Below, one piece after another: positions 26,874 to 35,035 of a DNA stretch of 41,761 nt. The position numbers and the translations under genes were made by a program. Source of the DNA: Verrucomicrobiota bacterium (GTDB lineage Bacteria > Verrucomicrobiota > Verrucomicrobiia > Limisphaerales > BJHT01); assembly GCA_014193395.1 (NCBI GenBank), contig BJHT01000023.1, positions 1 through 41,761 of the forward strand, written 5' to 3'. Numbering within the stretch: the first letter of the stretch is position 1; every line of letters begins with the position of its first letter. Below the pieces are notes generated by a model. The model saw nothing but the letters and a program-made list of their open reading frames with translations, did no database searches and had not been told where the DNA came from.

Positions 26874-28304
26874 ATGGCTCCCCGCACGCTCCAATATGTC
26901 GCCGACGCCTGTGGCGGCACGCTACTGCACGGCCCGCCGCTGGGCACGGTGGCGCGCGTCTGCACGGACTCGCGGCGCGTGGCGGCGGGCGATCTGTTCG
27001 TGGCGCTGAGCGGCGAGCGGTTTGATGCGCACCAGTTTCTGGACCAGGTCGCGCACGCGGGCGCGGCGGCGACGGTGGCGGAATCGAACCGATTGCCGGC
27101 GGACTGGCGCGCGCTGCCGGTGGTCGCGGTCGCGAACACGCGCACTGCGCTGGGCGCGCTGGCGGCGCGGTATCGCCGCGACTTTTCGCTGCCTGTGATC
27201 GCCGTGGCGGGATCGAACGGCAAGACGACGACGAAGGAATTGCTTGCCGCCGTGCTGCGCGAAAAGTTTCCCACGCTCGCGAGCGAGGCTAGTTTCAACA
27301 ACGACATCGGCGTGCCGCTCACGTTGCTCCGGCTCGACGCGTCGCACGGCGCGGCGGTGCTCGAGGTCGGGACCAATCATCCCGGCGAACTCGCGCCGCT
27401 GTTGCGGATGATCCAGCCGCGTTTCGGCGTCATCCCGAGCATCGGCCGCGAGCATCTGGAATTTTTCGGCGACGTGGCCGGCGTCGTGGCGGAGGAAGGC
27501 TGGCTGGCCGAGTTGCTGCCTGCGGACGGCTGTCTTTTCATCAACGGTGACAATCCGTTCATCGCGCCGATCCTCGCGCGCACCACGGCCCGCGTGGTGA
27601 AAGTCGGCCTCGGCGCCGGCAACGACTGGCGCGCGACGGACATGCGCTGCGACGAGCACGGCATGACCTTCGCAGTCACGGCTCCGCGCACGGAATTTTC
27701 TGGGAGTTACCAACTTCGCCTGCATGGTCGCCATCAAGTCGTCAACGCCCTGCTCGCGCTCGCCATGGGCGCAGAGCTGGGACTTATGCGCGGTCAATTG
27801 CAGGCGGGCCTGGCGGGATGCACCCCGCCCGGCATGAGATTGCAACTGTGGGAAACCGGTGGCGTCCGCGTGCTCGACGATTCGTACAACGCCAACGCGG
27901 ACTCGATGCTCGCGGCGTTGCAGACGCTGCAGGATTTCCCGTGTGCGGGCCGCAAGTTCGCGGTGCTCGGCGACATGGCGGAACTGGGCAATCACACCGC
28001 GAGCGCGCACGCCGAGGTGGGCGCACGCGCAGCGACCGCGGGCTTGGAAATGTTGCTCGCGGTCGGGCGCATGGCGGGCGTCACCACGCAGGCCGCGACG
28101 CGCGCGGGCCTGACGGGCGTGCGTGAATTCGCCGATGCCGAGAGCGCCGGACACGCGTTGCGGGAACTGGTGCGGCCCGGCGATGTCGTGCTGCTCAAGG
28201 CCTCGCGGTCGTCGCGCATCGAGCGGGTCGGCGAGATTTTGCGCGGTTCGGCAACGATGAGCGGCGCGGAGAACGCGCGCGGCGGGGAGGCGCAGCAGCC
28301 ATGA
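26874..28304 (+). CDS. murF: UDP-MurNAc-pentapeptide synthetase
   Basis: A 476-residue ligase that adds D-Ala-D-Ala to the UDP-MurNAc-tripeptide. The ATP loop reads A-V-A-G-S-N-G-K-T-T-T-K-E (about 110-122). F-N-N-D-I-G-V-P-L-T-L, V-L-E-V-G-T-N-H-P-G-E and D-D-S-Y-N-A-N-A-D-S-M are all family signatures. The start is the ATG giving M-A-P-R-T-L-Q-Y; the longer open frame crosses the repeat element. The stop overlaps mraY (ATGA). The C-terminus has about 20 extra residues. Confidence 0.95.
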   Translation: MAPRTLQYVADACGGTLLHGPPLGTVARVCTDSRRVAAGDLFVALSGERFDAHQFLDQVAHAGAAATVAESNRLPADWRALPVVAVANTRTALGALAARYRRDFSLPVIAVAGSNGKTTTKELLAAVLREKFPTLASEASFNNDIGVPLTLLRLDASHGAAVLEVGTNHPGELAPLLRMIQPRFGVIPSIGREHLEFFGDVAGVVAEEGWLAELLPADGCLFINGDNPFIAPILARTTARVVKVGLGAGNDWRATDMRCDEHGMTFAVTAPRTEFSGSYQLRLHGRHQVVNALLALAMGAELGLMRGQLQAGLAGCTPPGMRLQLWETGGVRVLDDSYNANADSMLAALQTLQDFPCAGRKFAVLGDMAELGNHTASAHAEVGARAATAGLEMLLAVGRMAGVTTQAATRAGLTGVREFADAESAGHALRELVRPGDVVLLKASRSSRIERVGEILRGSATMSGAENARGGEAQQP

Positions 28305-29449
28305 TTTATTACCTCGCCCATTATTTGCAGGAGCAGGCCGCCGGGACGGAGTGGGCGGATGCGTTGTCGGTGCTGCGCGTGTTTCGCTACATCACGGTGC
28401 GCAGCGCGGGGGCGGCGTTGACGGCGCTGCTGCTGTCGCTGTGGCTGGGGCCGCGGATGATCGCGTGGCTCAAGGAATTGAAGTTCGGCCAGAATTATCG
28501 CGATCGCGCGGAAGAGCAGGGCGACCTGAAGGCGCGCATTCTCAGCAAGAAAGGCACGCCAACGATGGGCGGGCTGATGATTGTACTGGTGCTGGATTTC
28601 ACGGCGCTGCTGTGGACGCAGTGGAACGAGCTGGTGGTGCTGACGCTGCTGTCGGTGGTCGTGTTGGCGGGGCTGGGTTTCTACGATGACTACGCGAAGA
28701 TCACGCGGCAGAGCAGCGCCGGCGCGACCTCGGTGGTGAAGCTGACGGTGCAGACGACGCTGGCGTTGTTCATCGGCGTTTATCTGTGGCGGCTGCCGGC
28801 CACCGCGACGCTGATCACCGAGGTGCATGTGCCGTTTTTCAAGCATCCGGTGCTGACCGGCGCGGGGCTGGCCGGCCTCGCGGTCGCGGTGCTGACGATC
28901 GTGGGCAGCTCGAACGCGGTGAACCTGACGGACGGCCTCGACGGGCTGGCCATCGGCTGCACGGTAATCGTCGCGCTGGTGTTTTTGATCATGACCTACA
29001 TCGCGGGCAATGCGATTGCGGCGCGTTATTTACAGGTGCCGCATGTGCCGGGCGCGGGCGAGTTGACGGTGATTTGCGCGGCGCTGATCGGTGCGGGGTT
29101 GGGGTTTCTCTGGTTCAATTGTCACCCGGCGCAGGTGTTCATGGGCGACACCGGATCGCTGGCGCTCGGCGGCGCGCTGGGGTTGATCGCGCTGCTTATT
29201 CACCAGCCGTTCGTGCTCGTGATCGCGGGCGGCGTGTTCGTCGCCGAGGCGGCGTCGGTGATGATGCAGACGGGATGGTTCAAGCTGACGCGGCTCCGGA
29301 CGGGGACGGGGCAGCGGGTGTTTTTGAAAGCGCCGCTGCACCATCATTTTGAAGTGAAGGGCTGGTATGAATCGCAGGTGGTGACGCGGTTCTACATCCT
29401 GAGCATCGTGTGCGCGCTGGTCGCGCTGAGCACGTTGAAGCTGCGGTGA
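28301..29449 (+). CDS. mraY: Phospho-MurNAc-pentapeptide translocase MraY
   Basis: A 382-residue polytopic membrane enzyme that makes lipid I from UDP-MurNAc-pentapeptide and undecaprenyl phosphate. About ten hydrophobic segments. Catalytic and signature motifs: G-F-Y-D-D-Y-A-K (about 125-132), N-L-T-D-G-L-D-G-L-A (about 208-217), F-M-G-D-T-G-S-L-A-L-G-G-A, and P-L-H-H-H-F-E-V-K-G-W (about 345-355). It overlaps the murF stop by four bases. Confidence 0.97.
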   Translation: MIYYLAHYLQEQAAGTEWADALSVLRVFRYITVRSAGAALTALLLSLWLGPRMIAWLKELKFGQNYRDRAEEQGDLKARILSKKGTPTMGGLMIVLVLDFTALLWTQWNELVVLTLLSVVVLAGLGFYDDYAKITRQSSAGATSVVKLTVQTTLALFIGVYLWRLPATATLITEVHVPFFKHPVLTGAGLAGLAVAVLTIVGSSNAVNLTDGLDGLAIGCTVIVALVFLIMTYIAGNAIAARYLQVPHVPGAGELTVICAALIGAGLGFLWFNCHPAQVFMGDTGSLALGGALGLIALLIHQPFVLVIAGGVFVAEAASVMMQTGWFKLTRLRTGTGQRVFLKAPLHHHFEVKGWYESQVVTRFYILSIVCALVALSTLKLR

Positions 29450-29521
29450 GTGGTGATGCGTGATTTGAAATTCGTAACTCGAAATCTGTAATTCGAAATT
29501 TGGAACTGTTTTTGCCGTAGC
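29450..29521. repeat. AT-rich spacer with AATTCGAAAT-type units
   Basis: The 72-bp gap before murD contains three loose direct copies of a GAAATTCGTAA/GAAATCTGTAA/TTCGAAATTTG-like unit at about 29465-29505. It is much more AT-rich than its surroundings and looks like one arm of another dispersed repeat. Confidence 0.5.
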
Positions 29522-30916
29522 ATGTTTTCTCTCGCACAAAAATCGGTCGTGGTGCTGGGCCTCGGAACGAGCGGCCAGGCGGCCTGCCGTCTGCTCGTCG
29601 AGCAAGGCGCGACTGTGACCGCCGTGGACTCCGCGGACAGCGCGGCGTTGCGGGCCGAGGCGGACGCGCTGCGCAAGCTCGGGGTCGCAGTGACGCTCGG
29701 TTGCGCGACGGCACCGGAGGGGCCGTTTGATCTCGCGGTGGTGAGTCCGGGGATCGCGACGAGTTCGACCTTGGTGCGTGGCGTGACGCAGCGCGGCGTG
29801 CCGTTGATTGGCGAATTGGAACTCGGCTACCAACAGTCGCGCTGCCTGACCATTGCGATCACGGGGACCAATGGAAAAACCACGACGACCGAACTGGTCG
29901 CGCGGATGATCAACCATTGCCATCGCAAAACCATCGCCGCGGGCAACATCGGCCTCCCCGTGTGCGCCGTCGCGTCGCAGACGCGAGAGCTGGATTTTCT
30001 TACGGTCGAAGCCAGTTCTTTCCAACTCGAGACGACGCAATATTTCCGCCCCTCCGTCGCGGTGTTGCTCAACATCACGCCCGATCATCTCGACCGTTAC
30101 GCGACGATGGGCGACTACGCGCGGGCCAAGGCGCGCGTGTTCCTGAACCAGCAGCCGTTCGACTGGGCGATCATCCAGAGCGAGGCCCTCGCGCAGCTCC
30201 ACGCGCTCGGCGTGAAGGTGCCGTCGAAGATTATCACCTTCAGCGCGACCTCGCGCACGGCGGATCTCTTCTACGACCGCGGCCTGCTCGTGAGCCGGCT
30301 CGATGACTGGTGCGGGCCGTTGCTGAACATGGAGCAGGGCCAACTCCGCGGTCCCCACAACGCGGAGAATCTCATGGCGGCTCTGGCCGTCGGGCGCGTG
30401 CTCCGCCTCCCCCTCGCGCAGGTGATCGAGGCGCTGCAGAGCTACCCGGCGGCGGCGCATCGCTGCGAGCTGTTGGCCGAGGTGAACGGCGTTAAATTTG
30501 TCAACGATTCCAAGGCCACGAACGTGGACGCCGTGCGCAAGGCGCTGCTGACCATGCCGGGCGGCGAACGCGGCGAACCGAACATCCTCCTCATCGCCGG
30601 CGGCAAGGACAAAGGCTTCGATTATCACGACCTCGGACCGCTCCTGGCGCAGCGCGTGAAACACGCGTTTTTGCTCGGCGAAACGCGCGAGAAAATCCGC
30701 GCTGCCTGGGGCCTGTTTACTCCTTGCACCACCGTGGATTCATTGCTAGAAGCAACCCTTGAAGCGGCCCGGAAAGCGGTCCCCGGCGACGTAGTTTTGC
30801 TTTCACCAGCCTGTTCCAGCTTTGACATGTTTCAGAATTATCAACATCGGGGTGAAGTGTTTCGACAGGCGGTCAACGTCGGGGCGCGCACAATGAATGG
30901 TGGTGCTCCCGTTTGA
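29522..30916 (+). CDS. murD: UDP-MurNAc-L-alanine:D-glutamate ligase
   Basis: A 464-residue ligase that adds D-glutamate. The N-terminal Rossmann part is V-V-V-L-G-L-G-T-S-G-Q-A-A. The ATP loop I-A-I-T-G-T-N-G-K-T-T-T-T-E lies at about 114-127. N-I-G-L-P-V, E-A-S-S-F-Q-L-E and N-I-T-P-D-H-L-D-R-Y are typical, and N-D-S-K-A-T-N near 328 belongs to the C-terminal domain. Start and length are normal for the family. Confidence 0.96.
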   Translation: MFSLAQKSVVVLGLGTSGQAACRLLVEQGATVTAVDSADSAALRAEADALRKLGVAVTLGCATAPEGPFDLAVVSPGIATSSTLVRGVTQRGVPLIGELELGYQQSRCLTIAITGTNGKTTTTELVARMINHCHRKTIAAGNIGLPVCAVASQTRELDFLTVEASSFQLETTQYFRPSVAVLLNITPDHLDRYATMGDYARAKARVFLNQQPFDWAIIQSEALAQLHALGVKVPSKIITFSATSRTADLFYDRGLLVSRLDDWCGPLLNMEQGQLRGPHNAENLMAALAVGRVLRLPLAQVIEALQSYPAAAHRCELLAEVNGVKFVNDSKATNVDAVRKALLTMPGGERGEPNILLIAGGKDKGFDYHDLGPLLAQRVKHAFLLGETREKIRAAWGLFTPCTTVDSLLEATLEAARKAVPGDVVLLSPACSSFDMFQNYQHRGEVFRQAVNVGARTMNGGAPV

Positions 30917-31063
30917 GGCCACAGCCGATGGTGTCCGGGGTTCCGGGTCGCGACAGTTGCCAGCAACAGATCAGAAATAAATCGACGATTAAAAATAGAT
31001 TTCGCGTTGGGCGGTGAGTTTTCCCCGCCGCGCGAAGCCAGTGTCACCAACGAAAAACCAGTT

Positions 31064-31864
31064 ATGAACAACCCCAACCAACCTGCTCCCGAGGGCGCGC
31101 TCAACGAGTCCGCGTCGAAACCCAAATCCAACGTCCGCCTCTTTGTCTTCGTGATCATTGCGATCCACGCGGTCTTCTTCGCCGGCGTGCTGCTTCAGGC
31201 CTGCAAGCCGAAGGACGAAAAGCCCGCCAACACGGGCGTGCCGACGCCGCCGCCGATCGATTACACGCCGGCCGGCAGCAGCACTCCGCCGCCACCGATC
31301 GGCCTTCCGCCCGGCGGCCCCCCGCTCAACCCGCAGGGCGCCGGCAATTTCGCAACCACTCCGCCTCCGCTGCCGCCGCAGCCGGTCGCTCCGGCCCTGC
31401 CCGAGCCGCCGCCTGTGCAACCGCCGGCGGTCGTTCCGCCGCAGCCCAAGCCTGAGCCGCCGCCGTCGCTTGATGGCCCGAAGCAGCACACCATCGGCAA
31501 GGGCGACTCGTTCTCCACGCTCGCGAAAAAATACGGCGTCTCCGCCGCCGCGATCACGAAGGCCAATCCCGACGCCAACCCGAACAAGCTGAAGATCGGC
31601 CAGAAAGTTACCATCCCCGCCGCCGCGCCCAAGTCGGCCACGCCCGAGACCAAGAAGACTGCCGACGCGAAACCCGATGAAGCCGGCACGTACACGGTCA
31701 AATCCGGCGACACCCTCGGCAAAGTTGCCAAGGCCAACAAGACCACGGTCAAGGCGATCCGCGACCTCAACAAACTCAAGACCGACCAGATCAAGGTCGG
31801 CCAGAAACTCAAGCTGCCCGCGGCCTCCGACAAACCGGCGCCGAAGGCGGTTCCCGCCAGTTGA
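31064..31864 (+). CDS. Membrane-anchored protein with two LysM domains
   Basis: A 266-residue protein. Residues 1-24 are polar, one hydrophobic segment spans about 25-46, and it ends L-L-Q-A-C-K, which could be a lipobox or simply a membrane anchor. A long Pro-rich region (about 55-140) follows. Then come two LysM domains, at about 150-196 (H-T-I-G-K-G-D-S-F-S-T-L-A-K-K-Y-G-V) and 212-258 (Y-T-V-K-S-G-D-T-L-G-K-V-A-K-A-N). LysM binds peptidoglycan glycan chains. Its place between murD and ftsW suggests a role at the septum. No catalytic domain is present. The ATG at 31064 is chosen because upstream codons are non-typical. Confidence 0.82.
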   Translation: MNNPNQPAPEGALNESASKPKSNVRLFVFVIIAIHAVFFAGVLLQACKPKDEKPANTGVPTPPPIDYTPAGSSTPPPPIGLPPGGPPLNPQGAGNFATTPPPLPPQPVAPALPEPPPVQPPAVVPPQPKPEPPPSLDGPKQHTIGKGDSFSTLAKKYGVSAAAITKANPDANPNKLKIGQKVTIPAAAPKSATPETKKTADAKPDEAGTYTVKSGDTLGKVAKANKTTVKAIRDLNKLKTDQIKVGQKLKLPAASDKPAPKAVPAS

Positions 31865-31965
31865 TCCGATGGGTCCTTCCGGCGGGCGTCCCCTGATGGA
31901 TGCCCGGCAAGACCGGTCGCAAACCCGATCCGGCAGCGGCGGCAAGTGGTGACATTGGCCCGGGG

Positions 31966-31988
31966 CGGAGTGTCGGTTGGACACTCCG
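31966..31988. promoter_or_regulatory. Perfect hairpin upstream of ftsW
   Basis: CGGAGTGTC at 31966-31974 and GACACTCCG at 31980-31988 form a nine-base perfect stem with a GGTTG loop. It ends 30 bases before the ftsW ATG. There is no T tract, so it may be an mRNA structure or a repeat remnant. Confidence 0.45.
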
Positions 31989-32018
31989 TCCGCGCGGGGC
32001 GACGGCGGAAGGACGATT

Positions 32019-33506
32019 ATGCGACGAGCGACAACGCTGTTGGTATTTTGCGTCGGTGGCCTGCTGGCCTTGGGGCTGGTGACGTTGTATAGCGCCAGCA
32101 TTTACATGCAGGCGCGGCCCCATCGGCTGACGGTGGCGGACCTCAAGGAAGTGACGCTGCTGGCCGTCCGGCTCGCGCAGCGGGCGGACCCGGTGGCGGC
32201 CTTCCTCGGCGACCAGCTTTCTCCCGCCGGTCAATGGGCCGTCGCCGAAGCCCTCGAGAAAACCTCCGACATCAAGACGGTGCGGCGCGTTTTGGTGGAC
32301 GAGTTCAACCGAATTCTGGCCGGCCCGCTCCTGTACGATTCCGTGCTCTTCAGCCGCGTGGAGTTGCGCGCCGACACCCGCAAGCTGGTCGAGTCGAATC
32401 CCTCCGACACCGAAATTGCCCACGCCAACCGGCTCCTGCTCGAGGACGCTTTTCCCATGGAGTTGTCGCGAAAAAAACGACCGGGTTTGTTGTTGATGCA
32501 GCTCGGCTGGGCCGCGCTCGGCGTGCTGATTGGGATTGGTGCTGCGGCGCTTGATTACCGCAAACTCAAGGACTGGTCGTGGCTGATCTACGCCGTGGCG
32601 ATCGTCCTGCTGGCGCTGGTGTTCGCTCCTCACATCGGGATCAAAAAGAACGGCGCGTTTCGCTGGCTGGATTTCCGCGTCGCCGGCTTCCAGCCCTCGG
32701 AACTGGCCAAGTTCGCGCTCATCATCGTCCTCGCGCATTACGCGGAATTTCATCGTCGCCAGATGGCCAATGTGGGGCGTGGCCTTGTGCTGCCCGGCCT
32801 GCTGGTGGCCCCGCTGCTGGGGCTGATTATTTTCGAGCCGGACTTCGGCACCACGATTCTGCTCGTGCTCGTGACCGCCTCGCTGCTGGTGCTCGCCGGG
32901 TCGTCGTGGAAATGGGTGGTGTCCTCCGGCGCGGCGATCGCCGTTGTGATTGGCGTGGCCATCTACCACAACCCGGTTCGCTTCAATCGCATCCTCGCCT
33001 TCCTCGATCCCGAGGCGCACAAGTCCGGCGTCGGCTACCAGGCCTGGCAGGCGCTCGTGGCAATCGGCTCGGGCGGCTGGAGCGGCCTCGGACTCGGCAA
33101 CGGGTTGCAAAAACTCGGCTTCGTGCCCGAGAATCACACCGACTTCATCCTCTCCGTCATCGGCGAAGAACTGGGCCTCGTCGCCACGCTCGGCATCGTG
33201 CTCGCCTACGTGGTGCTCGTCATCTGCGGCCTCTTCATCGCGTCGCACGCGCGCGATCGCTTCGGCTTCCTGCTTGGTGCGGGCATCAGTTTGCTCATCG
33301 GGTTTCAGGCCTTCATCAACATCGGCGTCGTCACCAGTTCGCTGCCGAACAAGGGCCTGCCGCTGCCCTTCATCAGCTACGGCGGATCGAGTCTGCTGAT
33401 GATGCTCATCGGCGTCGGCATTCTCCTGAGCATCGCGCGCCACGCCGCCGCGCCCGAATCCGCGACCGTCGAGGTCCTCGACGAAAACGCCGTGCCCGCC
33501 ACCTAG
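32019..33506 (+). CDS. ftsW: Septal peptidoglycan polymerase FtsW, with enlarged first loop
   Basis: A 495-residue SEDS-family glycosyltransferase working with FtsI. TM1 is at about 5-28 with the conserved S-A-S (26). Typical SEDS features follow: N-G-A-F-R-W-L (about 210), Q-P-S-E-L-A-K (about 228), P-D-F-G-T-T, F-I-L-S-V-I-G-E-E-L-G, and P-L-P-F-I-S-Y-G-G-S-S near the end. Unusual: about 125 residues, mostly predicted helical, lie between TM1 and TM2 (about 31-155), where E. coli has a short extracytoplasmic loop. The start is the ATG at 32019 with AAGGA eight bases upstream. Confidence 0.93.
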   Translation: MRRATTLLVFCVGGLLALGLVTLYSASIYMQARPHRLTVADLKEVTLLAVRLAQRADPVAAFLGDQLSPAGQWAVAEALEKTSDIKTVRRVLVDEFNRILAGPLLYDSVLFSRVELRADTRKLVESNPSDTEIAHANRLLLEDAFPMELSRKKRPGLLLMQLGWAALGVLIGIGAAALDYRKLKDWSWLIYAVAIVLLALVFAPHIGIKKNGAFRWLDFRVAGFQPSELAKFALIIVLAHYAEFHRRQMANVGRGLVLPGLLVAPLLGLIIFEPDFGTTILLVLVTASLLVLAGSSWKWVVSSGAAIAVVIGVAIYHNPVRFNRILAFLDPEAHKSGVGYQAWQALVAIGSGGWSGLGLGNGLQKLGFVPENHTDFILSVIGEELGLVATLGIVLAYVVLVICGLFIASHARDRFGFLLGAGISLLIGFQAFINIGVVTSSLPNKGLPLPFISYGGSSLLMMLIGVGILLSIARHAAAPESATVEVLDENAVPAT

Positions 33507-33537
33507 CTGCAACCCGTTCGGCAGGACAAAACAGATG

Positions 33538-33666
33538 AACCACAGAGACGCGATGAACACAGAGAAGGAAAGAAAGTGGCTGTGTTGTTTTGGATCGTTG
33601 CTCGGCAGCATCCCGGTGCTGGAGCATTGGCCTGTTTTTCTCTGTGTTCATCGTGTCTCTGTGGTT
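33538..33666. repeat. Inverted repeat family C, copy 2
   Basis: Arms 33538-33566 and 33638-33666 pair at 28 of 29 positions. The arm sequence, beginning AACCACAGAGAC, is the same as at 18761-18780. It fills most of the 203-bp gap between ftsW and murG. Confidence 0.9.
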
Positions 33667-33709
33667 AACCACCTTCCCTCCGCCCGCCCCGTCACCGCCT
33701 AGCTCCCCG

Positions 33710-35035
33710 ATGCAACCCGCACCTGCAAAACCGTTGGTCGCCCTCGCGTGCGGCGGCACGGGCGGCCATCTGTTCCCCGGCCTCGCCATCGCCGACGCCC
33801 TGCAGCAGCGCGGTTGCGACATCCTCGTGCTCGTCTCGCCGAAAGAAGTGGACCAGCAGGCCGTGCGCTCCGTGCGCGGAATGCGCGTCGAAACCCTGCC
33901 CGCCGTGGGCCTCAGCCGCGGCGGCATCGGCCGTTTTGCACTCGGCTTTTTTCGTTCGCTCAATGCGGCCCGCCGGCTCTTCAAAACGACGCCCCCGCGC
34001 GCCGTGCTGGCGATGGGCGGCTTCACCAGCGCCCCGCCCGTGCTCGCCGGCAAGCTTCGCGGCGCGGCCACGTTTTTTCACGAGGCCAACGCCATTCCCG
34101 GCCGCGCCAACCGCCTGCTCGCGCACGTCGTGAACGAAGCCTTCGTCGGATTCGCCTCGGCCACCGATCATCTTTTTCTCCAACGCGTCACGACCACCGG
34201 CACGCCCGTGCGTTCGCAATTCATCGCGCAGCCACCGGCGTCCTGCCGCGCCGCGCTTGGTTTGAAATCTGACCGTCCCGTCCTGCTCGTCGTCGGTGGC
34301 AGCCAGGGCGCGAGCGGGGTCAACGACCTCGTGCTCGCCGCGCAACCACTGCTCGCCCGCGAGCAGCCCGAGCTGCAAATCCTCCATCTCACCGGCCCGG
34401 ACGATTTTGAAAAAGTCCGCGCCGCGTGGGCGGCCACGGGACAAAAAGCCGTCGTCCGCCCGTTCCTCACCGAAATGGAACTCGCGCTCGGCGCGGCCAC
34501 CGTAGCCGTCAGCCGTGCCGGCGCGTCGTCGCTCGCGGAATTCGCCGCCGTGCGCGTGCCGACCATCCTCGTCCCATATCCCGCCGCCGTGGACAATCAT
34601 CAGTTCCACAACGCCATGGCCCTCGTCCGCACCGGCGCGGCCGCGCTGCTCGAACAACGCGGCGCCACCGGCGAACAGCTCGCCCGCTTGATTCTCGATC
34701 TCCTCCGCGACCCCGCCGCCCGCGCCCGCATGACCGACGCCCTCGCCGCGTGGCATTTCCCCGCCGCCGCCGAACAAATCGCCGGCCGCATCGCCGACGT
34801 GATCGGCTGTGCGTCGCCGTCTCTCGCGGCGGGCGGTTTCTCCGCGGCTCAAAGTGGAAGGGCGGTGCAGCGGCTATCTCAACGCGAAGCTCAAAGCTCA
34901 AAGCTCAAAGCTCAAAGAAAGCTCCAAGCCCCAAGCCCCAAGCCCGCCCGCCCCTCGTTTGGTCCTTGTCCCTTGGCCCTTCCCTTGAGCTTTGAGCTTT
35001 ATCCTTGGAGCTTTTCTTCTTCCCCGCGCGCATGA
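33710..35035 (+). CDS. murG: Lipid II synthase MurG with repeat-derived C-terminal tail
   Basis: A 441-residue glycosyltransferase that adds GlcNAc to lipid I. Signatures: G-G-T-G-G-H-L-F-P-G-L-A (about 16-27), H-E-A-N-A-I-P-G-R-A-N-R, G-G-S-Q-G-A-S-G-V-N, and S-R-A-G-A-S-S-L-A-E-F with P-Y-P-A-A-V-D-N-H-Q. The normal fold seems to end near residue 370. The last roughly 70 residues (after A-S-P-S-L-A-A-G) are Lys/Gln/Ser/Pro-rich and then read L-P-L-S-F-E-L-Y-P-W-S-F. They are translated from a family H repeat element. The stop overlaps the next gene (ATGA). The upstream open frame crosses the family C repeat. Confidence 0.93.
   Translation: MQPAPAKPLVALACGGTGGHLFPGLAIADALQQRGCDILVLVSPKEVDQQAVRSVRGMRVETLPAVGLSRGGIGRFALGFFRSLNAARRLFKTTPPRAVLAMGGFTSAPPVLAGKLRGAATFFHEANAIPGRANRLLAHVVNEAFVGFASATDHLFLQRVTTTGTPVRSQFIAQPPASCRAALGLKSDRPVLLVVGGSQGASGVNDLVLAAQPLLAREQPELQILHLTGPDDFEKVRAAWAATGQKAVVRPFLTEMELALGAATVAVSRAGASSLAEFAAVRVPTILVPYPAAVDNHQFHNAMALVRTGAAALLEQRGATGEQLARLILDLLRDPAARARMTDALAAWHFPAAAEQIAGRIADVIGCASPSLAAGGFSAAQSGRAVQRLSQREAQSSKLKAQRKLQAPSPKPARPSFGPCPLALPLSFELYPWSFSSSPRA
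34886..35015. repeat. Family H repeat, copy 2, inside the end of murG
   Basis: The left part (34886-34930) is AAGCTCA repeated four times, then AAGCTCCAAGCCCC units. The right part (34959-35015) is the inverse type (CCTTGAGCTTTGAGCTTTAT). Pairing is imperfect. The sequence matches 18633-19041. It is translated in the murG frame and ends just before the murC start. Confidence 0.8.

Noticed and set aside
34886..34925. Possible CRISPR-like array of AAGCTCA units
   Set aside because: The units are seven bases with no spacers; it is part of the family H inverted repeat.
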